Shown in pieces: positions 45,305 through 53,947 of a DNA stretch of 64,000 nt. This DNA comes from Sporosarcina sp. FSL K6-2383 (GTDB lineage Bacteria; Bacillota; Bacilli; Bacillales_A; Planococcaceae): the NCBI RefSeq assembly GCF_038618305.1, contig NZ_CP152017.1:3199001-3263000 (forward strand), read 5' to 3'. The position numbers and the translations under genes are program-made. A model generated the notes under the pieces. The model was not told the origin of the DNA. It saw nothing but the letters and a program-made list of their open reading frames with translations, and ran no database searches. Each line of letters opens with the position of its first letter. Position 1 is the stretch's first letter.

Positions 45305-45320
45305 ATACCCCGGCAGGTAT
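45305..45320 (-). promoter_or_regulatory. CstR-type operator upstream of cstR
   Basis: ATACCCCGGCAGGTAT, an imperfect palindrome of the same class as those at 44966 and 48040, lies 35 bases before the cstR start. It suggests autoregulation. Confidence 0.75.
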
Positions 45321-45376
45321 GTTGTCAATAAATAAAACTAAACGAACAAAAAAGACATCAAATACTGCTTGAAAAA

Positions 45377-45586
45377 TCATATTTTTTCTTTATTCTTCAA
45401 AACAAATATCTCCCTAACAAAAGCACCTATTGCTGCAGATAAAAAGATGATAGCTATTAAGTTTATCACTCTCACAAATGGATAGGGTGTGTACATAACT
45501 TGTGCACTTTGAATAATCACAAGCATTCCCCAAATAATGGACATCACTGCTAAATATTTAGGCGTAGCTTCCCTTCGTTTCTTCAT
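45377..45586 (-). CDS. Small two-helix membrane protein
   Basis: A 69-residue protein: basic start (MKKRREATPKYL), two hydrophobic segments (AVMSIIWGMLVIIQSAQVM and VINLIAIIFLSAAIGAFV) and a charged end (LKNKEKI). The ATG at 45586 has GGAGG seven bases upstream. I do not recognise the family. Confidence 0.62.
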   Translation of the reverse strand: MKKRREATPKYLAVMSIIWGMLVIIQSAQVMYTPYPFVRVINLIAIIFLSAAIGAFVREIFVLKNKEKI

Positions 45587-45693
45587 TATCATTCCTCCGT
45601 CTTTCTAATTACACAGCAATTAGTTTTTGTTCATATTGTACGTGTGAATCTCTATAATCTATTGTATACTAAAAGACGTGAAGGTGATTTTAC

Positions 45694-45970
45694 ATGGAGA
45701 GCAAAATAATTGAAATGCTTGAAAAAATGCAATCACAGATGGATGGTATGCAAACGCAAATGAATGAACGATTCGACGCTGTTGATAGCAGATTCGATGC
45801 AGTTGATTTAAGACTCGATACAATCGATATGCGCATGTATGGGCTCGCTGAACACTTTGAGGAACTTTACAATTGAAGTTCGAGATGACTTGACCAAGGA
45901 CATCAGATACTTAAAACATAAAGTCGCTGTAATTGAACGTGATGTATTTTTATTAAGCCCAGACCAATAA
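45694..45970 (+). pseudogene. Coiled-coil protein gene interrupted by a frameshift
   Basis: From ATG 45694 the frame runs 60 codons (IIEMLEKMQSQMDGMQTQMN, then RFDAVDSRFDAVDLRLDTID heptad-like repeats) and stops at 45874-45876. In another frame, overlapping from about 45866, the homologous tail continues (IEVRDDLTKDIRYLKHKVAV, then ERDVFLLSPDQ) to a stop at 45968-45970. Intact relatives in Bacillales have the head and tail in one chain. A one- or two-base indel near 45866-45876 explains the break; a sequencing error or real decay are both possible. Function of the family is unknown. Confidence 0.65.
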
Positions 45971-45984
45971 TTTGATAGTCGAAT

Positions 45985-46018
45985 GACGGTCTTCTACGTA
46001 AAGTAGGCTGTCTTTTTT
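45985..46018 (+). terminator. Terminator after the coiled-coil gene
   Basis: GAC and CTAC segments pair with GTAG and GTC around a short loop and internal bulges, followed by seven T. Confidence 0.6.
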
Positions 46019-46034
46019 TATTGTCTTCCATTCG

Positions 46035-46070
46035 AAAAACACCAGCTATCCGTTATTGAATGAACTGGTG
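46035..46070 (-). terminator. Terminator of the CoA-disulfide reductase gene
   Basis: On the minus strand CACCAG pairs with CTGGTG, then TTTTT follows. Confidence 0.7.
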
Positions 46071-46108
46071 CTTCTATTTTTATCTTTTCTCACTACACAC
46101 CAATTGAG

Positions 46109-47812
46109 TTAGTTAAAATTATATGCTGTCACAATTGGTTCGCGACCTGTTGTTACATCATGATAATATTCATATAAACAAATTCCTAAAAACGAGCCAG
46201 AAATATTGACGACACTTGTATACCCACTGTTCTGTAGTGCCATTACTGCATTATAACTACGTTGGGCAGAACGACAGTGAACATATACAGGTACATCTTT
46301 TGGTATTTCATCCATGCGCTCGCGTAATTCACTAAGTGGAACATTGCGTGCATTCACTAGATGGCCATTTGCAAATTCACCTTTTTCACGAACGTCGATA
46401 ATAACCGCGTTTTGTTCTACCAATTCACGGACTTCGGATACGTGGATTTGCTTAAAGCGACCATATAAAACATTTAGAGCAACAAGTGCTGCTAGATTCA
46501 CGACATCCTTTGCCGTGCTAAACATCGGTGAGTACGTTAACTCTAGCTCTTTTAGGTCCTCCAACGTTCCTCCCATCATAATCAGTGTCGCAATGACATC
46601 TATACGCTTATCTGCATTTCCTTTTCCAATCGCCTGAGCACCTAAAATTTTACCCGTCGGCACTTCAAATACTAATTTGAAATGGAGTGGGTTACTATTT
46701 GGCATCAAACCAACTTTGTCTGGCGCAATTATATACACGCTATCCGCTTGAATCCCCGCCTGTTTCGCTACTTTTTCATTAAGCCCCGTCGATGCACAAG
46801 CCAAATCAAAGATTTGAATACTTGACGAACCAATGACCCCCATATTTTGATGAGGAATACCATACATATGATCTGCTGCTGCACGTGCTTGACGTTGAGC
46901 TGGTCCAGCAAGTGCTAATCGCGTTGGTTTACGTAATAATTGATGATACACTTCAATGGCATCACCTACGGCATAAATAGAAGGATCATTCGTCCTATAA
47001 TTCGCATCTACTTTGATACCGCCAAGTTCCCCAATCTCCAAGCCCGCTTCTTTCGCAAGCCTTGTCTCTGGACGTACGCCTACCGCAAGGATAACCGCTT
47101 GTGCTTTCACTATTTTGCCTGAGTTTAACTCCACATGCGTGTCCGCCACTTTCGTAAGCCCATCACCAACAATCACCTCAACACCTTTATCCATCATTTC
47201 CTTATGCAAAATTTGTACCATATCATTATCAAATGGCATCATAATTTGATCCGCAAACTCAATCAGTGAGACATCGCGTCCCGCTAACCGTAAGTTTTCA
47301 GCGACTTCTACACCGATGAATCCACCGCCAATCACTGCGATATTATCAATATCATTCATTTGTACAAATTGATGTAATCGCTCTATATCTACTACATTAC
47401 GTATTGTAAATACATGTGGAGCATGAACACCTTCTATAGTAGGCACAATCGGGCTCGCTCCCGGTGATAGCACCAACGTATCGTAGTGCTCCTCATACTC
47501 TTCTCCTGTGACTACATTTGTCACTGTCACTGTCTTAGCTTCACGATTAATCGATAGGACTTCTTGCTGAACACGGGCTTCGATATTATATTTTGATTTA
47601 AAGGCGACCGGATCCATCAAGATGAGCTTTTCACTATTTTCAACAATGCCACTTAAATGAAAGGGCAAAGAGCAATTTGAAAAGGATACATGGGGTCCTT
47701 TTTCAAACATGATAATTTCCGCTTGTTCATCCATACGTCGAATACGCGCTGCCGTCGAGGCACCTCCAGCTACGCCTCCTATCACTACAACTTTCTTACT
47801 CAATTCCGTCAT
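46109..47812 (-). CDS. CoA-disulfide reductase-rhodanese fusion (NADH-dependent persulfide reductase)
   Basis: A 567-residue flavoprotein. Residues ~1-450 are the pyridine nucleotide-disulfide reductase part: FAD motif VVIGGVAGGASTAARIRR, redox Cys in FSNCSLPFHLSG, NAD motif IAVIGGGFIGVEVAENL and FAD contact IYAVGDA. Residues ~465-560 are a rhodanese domain with Cys in YVHCRSAQRSY. This matches the CoADR-RHD enzymes of Bacillus, which reduce CoA persulfide or polysulfide. Start ATG 47812 or TTG 47803 (the latter gives MSKKVVVIGG). The 5' leader contains a structured repeat (47828) and a CstR-type operator (48036), linking it to the sulfur island. Confidence 0.92.
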   Translation of the reverse strand: MTELSKKVVVIGGVAGGASTAARIRRMDEQAEIIMFEKGPHVSFSNCSLPFHLSGIVENSEKLILMDPVAFKSKYNIEARVQQEVLSINREAKTVTVTNVVTGEEYEEHYDTLVLSPGASPIVPTIEGVHAPHVFTIRNVVDIERLHQFVQMNDIDNIAVIGGGFIGVEVAENLRLAGRDVSLIEFADQIMMPFDNDMVQILHKEMMDKGVEVIVGDGLTKVADTHVELNSGKIVKAQAVILAVGVRPETRLAKEAGLEIGELGGIKVDANYRTNDPSIYAVGDAIEVYHQLLRKPTRLALAGPAQRQARAAADHMYGIPHQNMGVIGSSSIQIFDLACASTGLNEKVAKQAGIQADSVYIIAPDKVGLMPNSNPLHFKLVFEVPTGKILGAQAIGKGNADKRIDVIATLIMMGGTLEDLKELELTYSPMFSTAKDVVNLAALVALNVLYGRFKQIHVSEVRELVEQNAVIIDVREKGEFANGHLVNARNVPLSELRERMDEIPKDVPVYVHCRSAQRSYNAVMALQNSGYTSVVNISGSFLGICLYEYYHDVTTGREPIVTAYNFN

Positions 47813-47827
47813 CCCCTTCCTTATAAT

Positions 47828-47916
47828 CAATTACGCCTCGGCGGTAATTGCGTCCAGATTTTGAATCGAGCAAGCTCGATTAACTCCTTTCAAAATCTGT
47901 GACATCCGCCGGAGGC
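47828..47916 (-). repeat. Structured intergenic element, copy 2 (leader of CoA-disulfide reductase gene)
   Basis: Minus strand: GCCTCCGGCGG pairing with CCGCCGAGGC; CAGATTTTG with CAAAATCTG; purine bulge AAAGGAG; inner hairpin AATCGAGC-TT-GCTCGATT. Compared with copies 1 and 3, both strands of the stems changed together at four pairs. It ends about 15 bases before the start codon. It lacks the extra TTAACTTGA hairpin. Confidence 0.78.
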
Positions 47917-48035
47917 CCTATCTTTCTTCAGCTGGCCTTTAACACCCACCAAACAGAAAAACAAAATCGCGTTCACCTCACCACCTATAGCGATAAGAGT
48001 CTTCTGCTGAATAAAGATAAAATACTATGACACCA

Positions 48036-48059
48036 CTATATACCCCTATAGGTATATAG
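48036..48059 (-). promoter_or_regulatory. CstR-type operator upstream of the CoA-disulfide reductase gene
   Basis: ATACCCCTATAGGTAT (48040-48055) extends to nine-base arms CTATATACC and GGTATATAG. It matches the operators at 44966 and 45305. It also lies 150 bases before the divergent chrA gene, so effects on chrA cannot be excluded. Confidence 0.75.
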
Positions 48060-48212
48060 TCAAAAATATTGCTCTTTGAAAAATTTCCTCCTAATTAATA
48101 AAATACTAGTCGGCACACCATTAAGATTGTGTAAATTTCTATATGATACTTGGAGGTTTGCGAGAACAATGCTATATTCATGTAACTCACATGAATATAA
48201 AAGGAGATTACC

Positions 48213-49400
48213 ATGACTATAACCAATCGATTCAAAACACTGTTAGAAATATTACTAGTGTCAACACGACTCGGCCTGACCTCTTTTGGCGGACCTACCG
48301 CGCATTTAGGCTATTTCCATGAGGAATACGTCCGCAGAAGAAAGTGGATGGATGAAAAAAGTTATGCGGATTTAGTCGCGTTAGCACAATTTTTACCTGG
48401 GCCTGCTAGTAGCCAGGTCGGCATTGGGATAGGCGTAATGCGTGCTGGCGTCTTAGGTGGCATCGTCTCTTTTATTGGCTTTACAATGCCCTCAGTTATT
48501 GCACTTATTCTTTTCGCCTTATTGCTTACTGGGTTTGACGTTGGAAATGCCGGCTGGTTGCACGGCTTAAAAATTGTCGCTGTAGCCATCGTTGCCCATG
48601 CCATTATTGGAATGGCTAAAGGCTTGGCGCCTGATGTAAAGCGAAAAACAATTGCTTTATGTGCTCTACTAGGAACACTTCTTTGGCAAACGGCTTTTAC
48701 CCAAATTGCTGTCATTTTGCTTGCGGCACTTGTCGGATTTTTATTATTTAAACAGCATGATCGCCAGCATGAAGTCAGTTCTACATTTCCAATTTCAAAA
48801 ACTATTTCGATCATTTGTCTAACATTATTTTTTGGTTTACTATTTTTATTACCCGTTTTACGGGAGATTTCTGGCTCCTATTGGGTAGCTATGTTTGATA
48901 GTTTTTACCGCTCTGGTTCGTTAGTATTCGGTGGTGGGCATGTCGTGTTGCCTTTATTAGAACAGGAATTGGTATCGACTGGCTGGTTGAGTGGGGAGGC
49001 ATTTCTAGCGGGATATGGGGCTACACAAGCAGTTCCTGGTCCTCTATTTACATTCGCTGCTTATTTAGGAACTGTCATGAAGGGCTGGCAAGGTGGTTTG
49101 GTCGCAACGTTTGCGGTATTTTTGCCCGCCTTCCTGCTCATTTTAGGAGCACTGCCATTTTGGGATCGATTACGAAGCAATCCTACCATTAAAGGTGCTA
49201 TTATGGGTGTCAATGCTGCGGTAATCGGGATACTCATCTCGGCCTTTTATTTTCCAATTTGGACGAGTGCAATCTTAGTACCTGCAGACTTCGCTTTAGC
49301 AGCTATTTTGTTTAGTATGCTGGCGTATTGGAAGTTACCGCCTTGGATTGTCGTGGTCGCCGGAATTGTCGGAGGTTCTTTATTACCTTTCCTAGCTTAA
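48213..49400 (+). CDS. chrA: Chromate transporter ChrA, long-chain type
   Basis: A 395-residue membrane protein made of two CHR domains. The first has TRLGLTSFGGPTAHLGYFHEEY and ALAQFLPGPASSQVGIGIG; the second has SLVFGGGHVVLPLLEQELV and GYGATQAVPGPLFTFAAYLG. This duplicated GGP/PGP pattern is typical of two-domain ChrA proteins, which export chromate using the proton gradient; other anions are possible. It starts behind AAGGAGA and ends in a strong terminator. It is divergent from the sulfur-linked CoA-disulfide reductase gene. Confidence 0.92.
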   Translation: MTITNRFKTLLEILLVSTRLGLTSFGGPTAHLGYFHEEYVRRRKWMDEKSYADLVALAQFLPGPASSQVGIGIGVMRAGVLGGIVSFIGFTMPSVIALILFALLLTGFDVGNAGWLHGLKIVAVAIVAHAIIGMAKGLAPDVKRKTIALCALLGTLLWQTAFTQIAVILLAALVGFLLFKQHDRQHEVSSTFPISKTISIICLTLFFGLLFLLPVLREISGSYWVAMFDSFYRSGSLVFGGGHVVLPLLEQELVSTGWLSGEAFLAGYGATQAVPGPLFTFAAYLGTVMKGWQGGLVATFAVFLPAFLLILGALPFWDRLRSNPTIKGAIMGVNAAVIGILISAFYFPIWTSAILVPADFALAAILFSMLAYWKLPPWIVVVAGIVGGSLLPFLA

Positions 49401-49446
49401 AAAATGCCTAACGCTACAACAGTTCGTTTTAGCGTTGGGCATTTTT
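49398..49446. terminator. Terminator between convergent chrA and MBL genes
   Basis: AAAAAATGCC-TAACGCTA pairs with TAGCGTTGGGCATTTTTT around a loop; A-run and T-run allow termination both ways. Confidence 0.9.
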
Positions 49447-49469
49447 TCTTTCCTGCTACTACGCATTAG

Positions 49470-50288
49470 TTAAAGCTCTTTCACAATCGATGTAATAATA
49501 TGTATAGAATCCCATTCCCCGTTTGAAAATTTGACAATCGGGTATTTCCGGGGAAATAGCTTCTTACAAATTTCAGTAGCTGGATTGCCCTGTTCGTGCA
49601 AAGCTAGCACATCCTGTTGAAGGGCTAATAGATTGTTTAATTTCCTCTCTAGCGCAGATCGTCCGTCTTCAACAAAACCTTTGTGATTGCAAAATACCTC
49701 TTGAAAATCATACGTCAACACCCGCTCTAATGATTGAATAATAGTAGGAACACTTTCTTCTTCCAAGATGACTCTCGTCTTTTCATTCACATATAAATCC
49801 CCCGTAAATAATTGGCCCGTTTCCCGATTCAAGAACGCTTTGTGGTCATACGCATGACCTGGTGTATCAATGGCATCCCATGTCGCATTTCTAGATGTAA
49901 ATGTGTCAGGCATCACTTTCGCTTGAAACGGCTTTCTTCTTCCCCAAAACAGTTGGCGATACAAAGGATAATTGGCCCGTTGTGCACAGTAGTCAATTGT
50001 TTTTTCATTAATATAAATCGGTAACTTCTTCGTTTTTTCCACATAGGCCGCACAGCCCGTATGGTCCTCATGAAAATGCGTGATCATCACTTGGTCAAAA
50101 TCCGCCTTATCAATAAAAGGCTCAAAATGCTGACGCAAAGACTGCGATCCTGTATCAATCAACACACCATCTGCCACATAACTGTATACATTCAAGGAGA
50201 CACCTTGGAATTTCACTTTCCCATTCAAAAAAGAAACGCCATTTTTCTCCCCAAAATCCGATGATTTCTTTACTAACACAGCCCTCAC
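49470..50288 (-). CDS. Metallo-beta-lactamase-fold hydrolase
   Basis: A 272-residue MBL-fold enzyme. The zinc-binding motif is ITHFHEDHTG (HxHxDH), followed by TPGHAYDH and LFTGDLYV with the bridging Asp, and FCNHKGF with a late His. The fold covers glyoxalase II, lactonases and other hydrolases; no feature fixes the substrate. It starts at GTG 50288 behind GAGAGGGG (spacing short); a GTG three codons later is possible. Convergent with chrA. Confidence 0.85.
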   Translation of the reverse strand: MRAVLVKKSSDFGEKNGVSFLNGKVKFQGVSLNVYSYVADGVLIDTGSQSLRQHFEPFIDKADFDQVMITHFHEDHTGCAAYVEKTKKLPIYINEKTIDYCAQRANYPLYRQLFWGRRKPFQAKVMPDTFTSRNATWDAIDTPGHAYDHKAFLNRETGQLFTGDLYVNEKTRVILEEESVPTIIQSLERVLTYDFQEVFCNHKGFVEDGRSALERKLNNLLALQQDVLALHEQGNPATEICKKLFPRKYPIVKFSNGEWDSIHIITSIVKEL

Positions 50289-50462
50289 TCACCCCTCTCA
50301 TATTCTGAAATATACCATAATTATGTTAATAAAGCATTTAGGCAGATTTCGATAGTACTCAAACACAGAAAAAGTTCATTTGTTAATGAGGAGGATTAAA
50401 GATGTTATGATAGTAACAACAGCATATTTTTATGCGATCGAACATCATGAAAGGGGAACAGT

Positions 50463-51872
50463 ATGTATACTTTAAAACAACAATGGTTTGGGAATATACG
50501 TGCCGATATTTTAGCAGGTATCGTTGTGGGACTTGCACTCATTCCTGAAGCGTTGGCTTTTGCATTCATTGTAGGTGTAGATCCACGTGTCGCGTTATAT
50601 GCTTCATTTACGATTGCGGTCATTACTGCATTTGTAGGGGGGCGACCTGGTTTAATTTCAGCTGCGACAGGTGCGATGGCTTTGGTACTCGTCAGCTTAA
50701 TGGCGAATCATGGCCTACAATATGTACTAGCAGCCACAATTTTAACAGGAATTATTCAATTAATTCTCGGCGGACTCGGTGTTGCGAATTTAATGCGCTT
50801 CATCCCAAACTCCGTCATGCTTGGATTTGTGAATGCACTGGGGATTATGATTTTTATAACACAAATGCCCTATTTACTGGGGTCAACTAGTATGACCTAT
50901 GTATTTGCGCTGATTACATTAATTTTAGTGTATGCAATTCCACGATTTTTCACAGCTATTCCCGCGCCTCTTATTGCAATTGTCGTGATGACAAGTATTG
51001 CACTCCTAAGTGGTGTCAAGTTACAAACGATTGGCGATTTGGGAACAATGCCAAATTCATTGCCGATATTTTTCCTCCCAGATATCCCGCTTAACTTTGA
51101 AACGTTAAAAATTATCTTTCCTTATGCTTTGGCATTATCCATTGTCGGTTTATTGGAGTCATTACTGACATCTCAAGTATTGGATGATATGACGGATACG
51201 CCGAGCAATAAAAATAAAGAAGCGCGTGGACAAGGAATCGCCAACTTTATCACTGGCTTTTTCGGTGGAATGGCAGGCTGTGCTTTGATTGGCCAGTCCA
51301 TTATCAATATGAAGTCAGGCGGACGAGGACGTCTATCAACATTGACCGCGGGTGTATTTCTGATGTTTTTAATTATCGTTTTAGGTGATGTTGTGGTTAA
51401 AATTCCGATGCCTGTTCTTGTTGGGGTTATGATTATGGTGAGTTTTACAACATTTAATTGGGGTTCGTTTAAGTTCCTCAAGCAAGCGCCTAAATCGGAA
51501 TCCCTCGTTATGCTCCTGACAGTTGTCATTATTTTATATACGCATAACTTAGCAATTGGTGTTGTGATGGGTGTTGTATTCAGTGCATTATTTTTTGTTG
51601 CCAAAATTTCTCGTGTGACAGTCACATATGATGAGGATGAATATAAAGTAAAAGGGCCTTTGTTTTTCGCCTCCACTACAAAGTTTATGCAGTCATTTGA
51701 TGATGTTACTAAAAAGGACATTGTCATTAATTTTGAAAACAGTCAGCTATGGGATGAATCGGCAGTCGGTGCAATCGTTAAAGTGAAACAAAAGCTTGAG
51801 CAAAAAGGTGTGAAGGTACAGATTCAAGGCCTAAATTCTTCAAGTAAACAATTGTACGAGCAGTTAACATAA
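50463..51872 (+). CDS. SulP-family anion transporter with STAS domain
   Basis: A 469-residue membrane protein. The N-terminal ~380 residues have 11-12 helices with RADILAGIVVGLALIPEALAF, typical of SulP carriers; GFFGGMAGCALIGQSIINMK follows in the middle. The C-terminal ~85 residues form a STAS domain (DIVINFENSQLWDESAVGAI), shorter than in many SulP proteins. Substrates in the family are sulfate, bicarbonate or dicarboxylates. The start has AAAGGGG upstream. A universal stress protein gene follows after 13 bases, a common partner of SulP genes. Confidence 0.9.
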   Translation: MYTLKQQWFGNIRADILAGIVVGLALIPEALAFAFIVGVDPRVALYASFTIAVITAFVGGRPGLISAATGAMALVLVSLMANHGLQYVLAATILTGIIQLILGGLGVANLMRFIPNSVMLGFVNALGIMIFITQMPYLLGSTSMTYVFALITLILVYAIPRFFTAIPAPLIAIVVMTSIALLSGVKLQTIGDLGTMPNSLPIFFLPDIPLNFETLKIIFPYALALSIVGLLESLLTSQVLDDMTDTPSNKNKEARGQGIANFITGFFGGMAGCALIGQSIINMKSGGRGRLSTLTAGVFLMFLIIVLGDVVVKIPMPVLVGVMIMVSFTTFNWGSFKFLKQAPKSESLVMLLTVVIILYTHNLAIGVVMGVVFSALFFVAKISRVTVTYDEDEYKVKGPLFFASTTKFMQSFDDVTKKDIVINFENSQLWDESAVGAIVKVKQKLEQKGVKVQIQGLNSSSKQLYEQLT

Positions 51873-51885
51873 AGGAGGAATTCAT

Positions 51886-52299
51886 ATGAGAATTGCTGTA
51901 GCCATTGATGGGTCCGATAATGCTTTACGTGCAGCCAAACTTGCGATTACACTTTGCAAATGCTTACCTGATGCGCATTTAGAAATTATTTATGTATCCG
52001 ATTATAATAAAGCAAAAGATGAACGTCTGTTAGCACAAAGCCCTGAGAGCTTAACATTAAAACGCGAGCAAAAAATACATCCTATTGTAGAGCTAGCAGC
52101 TGATGCCGAAGTGAAGACGAAGATGACCATGTTAAAAGGAAATCCTAGTCAAGAAATTATCAAGTACGTGAATGCAGAGCACATTGACCAGCTTGTCATC
52201 GGGAGTCGCGGCTTAAATACGCTGCAAGAAATGGTACTAGGTAGCGTCAGTCACAAAGTCATGAAGCATGTGGACTGTCCGATAACGATTGTTAAATAG
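51886..52299 (+). CDS. Universal stress protein, UspA family
   Basis: A 137-residue UspA-fold protein. N-terminal RIAVAIDGSDNALRAAKLAI and the C-terminal nucleotide-binding pattern VIGSRGLNTLQEMVLGSVSH (G-2x-G-9x-G-S) suggest an ATP-binding type. It starts behind AAAGGAGG, 13 bases after the SulP gene, so they are co-transcribed; it may modulate the transporter. A terminator follows. Confidence 0.92.
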   Translation: MRIAVAIDGSDNALRAAKLAITLCKCLPDAHLEIIYVSDYNKAKDERLLAQSPESLTLKREQKIHPIVELAADAEVKTKMTMLKGNPSQEIIKYVNAEHIDQLVIGSRGLNTLQEMVLGSVSHKVMKHVDCPITIVK

Positions 52300-52322
52300 A
52301 ATGCTCCCAGAATCATTCATAG

Positions 52323-52365
52323 AAAAAAGCCATGATCACCGAATTTATCTTCGGGAATCATGGCT
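52323..52365. terminator. Terminator between convergent uspA-like and sstT genes
   Basis: AGCCATGAT pairs with ATCATGGCT; the A-run on the left gives the minus-strand transcript its U-run. Confidence 0.8.
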
Positions 52366-52378
52366 GTTCAATTATTTC

Positions 52379-53626
52379 TTACTTTTGTTTAAATCCCCAA
52401 GTCATCATAGAAACCGGTTTACCTTCTTTACGTTCTTGGGCATATTCAGCTGTAGCTGTGAACAATACGTCAGAAGATGAATTCAATGCCGTTTCACAAG
52501 AATCCTGAATAACCCCGATGATAAAGCCGACACCGACGACTTGCATCGCAATATCACTTGGAACCCCAAACAAAGCACATGCTAGTGGGATTAGTAATAG
52601 TGATCCGCCTGGAACACCTGAAGCACCTGCAGCAGAGACAGCAGCCACAACAGAAAGTAAAAGTGCAGTCATAAAGTCAACCTCAATGCCGAGTGTATGG
52701 ACAGTTGCAAGCGTTAGTACAGAAATTGTAACCGCTGCACCAGCCATATTAATCGTAGCACCTAGAGGGATGGATACTGCATACGTATCCTCATCCAACC
52801 CAAGTTTTTCAGCCAATTTCATGTTTACTGGAATATTTGCAGCTGAACTCCGTGTAAAGAATGCTGTGATACCGCTTTCTCTTAACACCATTAAAACAAG
52901 TGGATACGGATTTTTCCGCGTATAGATGTATACGATTATCGGATTCATAACAAATGCGATAAATAACATACATCCCACTAAAATTAAAATCAATTCACCG
53001 TACACTTTTAAAGCAGAAAAACCAGTTGTTACAATTGCGTCAAAAACAAGACCCAAAATTCCAATTGGTGCTAAATTAATGATCCATTGTACGACTTTAG
53101 TAATGGCATCCGAAAAATTGCCTAATACATCTTTCGTATTTTGATTAGCATGTTTCAATGCAAGCCCAAGAACAACTGCCCACATTAATATTCCTAGATA
53201 GTTGGCACTGATTAATGCATCAATTGGATTGGCAACTATGTTAAATAGTAATGTTTGTAAAACTTCCAAAATACCTTCTGGAGGAGAAAGATTTTCTGCT
53301 CCTGTTGTCAGTGTGAGTGTGACAGGGAACATAAAGCTTGCAGCAACAGCGACAACTCCTGCTAGGAGTGTACCTATCCCATATAGCCCCAGAATCGATT
53401 TCATATTCGTTTTCGTACCACTTTTATGCGCCGCAATCGCGTGCATCACTAAGAATAAAACCAAGATTGGTGCAACTGCCTTTAATGCACCGACAAATAA
53501 AGAACCCAAAATCGAGATTCCACTTACATTAGGAACGATTAAAGCTAAAATAATACCAACAATAATACCGATAACAATCCTTTTTACTAAGCTTATTTGG
53601 TTCCATTTGGCAAATAAATTCTTCAT
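52379..53626 (-). CDS. sstT: Serine/threonine:Na+ symporter
   Basis: A 415-residue dicarboxylate/amino acid:cation symporter family protein with eight helices and two re-entrant loops. [21 protein letters not shown] is the serine-rich loop HP1 and [16 protein letters not shown] the substrate/Na+ site; [16 protein letters not shown] is HP2. These match SstT, which imports serine and threonine with Na+. I chose ATG 53626 (MKNLFAKWN), with GGGGG seven bases upstream. The frame continues upstream to a GTG at 53680 with its own GGGGAG, which would add 18 unusual residues. Confidence 0.9.
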   Translation of the reverse strand: MKNLFAKWNQISLVKRIVIGIIVGIILALIVPNVSGISILGSLFVGALKAVAPILVLFLVMHAIAAHKSGTKTNMKSILGLYGIGTLLAGVVAVAASFMFPVTLTLTTGAENLSPPEGILEVLQTLLFNIVANPIDALISANYLGILMWAVVLGLALKHANQNTKDVLGNFSDAITKVVQWIINLAPIGILGLVFDAIVTTGFSALKVYGELILILVGCMLFIAFVMNPIIVYIYTRKNPYPLVLMVLRESGITAFFTRSSAANIPVNMKLAEKLGLDEDTYAVSIPLGATINMAGAAVTISVLTLATVHTLGIEVDFMTALLLSVVAAVSAAGASGVPGGSLLLIPLACALFGVPSDIAMQVVGVGFIIGVIQDSCETALNSSSDVLFTATAEYAQERKEGKPVSMMTWGFKQK

Positions 53627-53868
53627 CATACTACCCCCAGATTCTTCTAATAACTTACCTACTAAAAAATGTACAATCACTTCTCCCCGTTAAGGCTTTG
53701 TCTATCTCGCCTTGAAGTAGATTGTTGCCTTATTCTAGCATGACCTTTCCGAATTGTGCAATGATTTTTTTATATCAGAATTTATTTGGCATTTTTTATG
53801 AAAATCGCATGAAAGTTAACCGTATATTCGGATAATACAGACGCTGAGGGAACATAATGAAAACAACG
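53627..53868. other. Leader region of sstT
   Basis: Minus-strand leader. TAAGGC and AAGGC can both pair with the later GCCTT (53690-53740), giving possible alternative hairpins upstream of the start. No T-box or known riboswitch signature was seen. Confidence 0.3.
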
Positions 53869-53908
53869 AAAAAGCCACAATCACCAAATGTTCTTCAGTA
53901 ATTGTGGC
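53869..53908 (-). terminator. Terminator of the MscS-family gene
   Basis: On the minus strand GCCACAAT pairs with ATTGTGGC, followed by TTTTTCGTT. Confidence 0.8.
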
Positions 53909-53947
53909 CATTAGCATTCATCAGTAATGTTCAATCTCATGAATATA

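Noticed and set aside
51173..51727. 184-codon minus-strand frame inside the SulP gene
   Set aside because: Antisense shadow of a conserved transporter; no start context and no recognisable motif.
53690..53760. Riboswitch or T-box in the sstT leader
   Set aside because: Some alternative pairing is possible, but no T-box bulge or other known conserved core is present.
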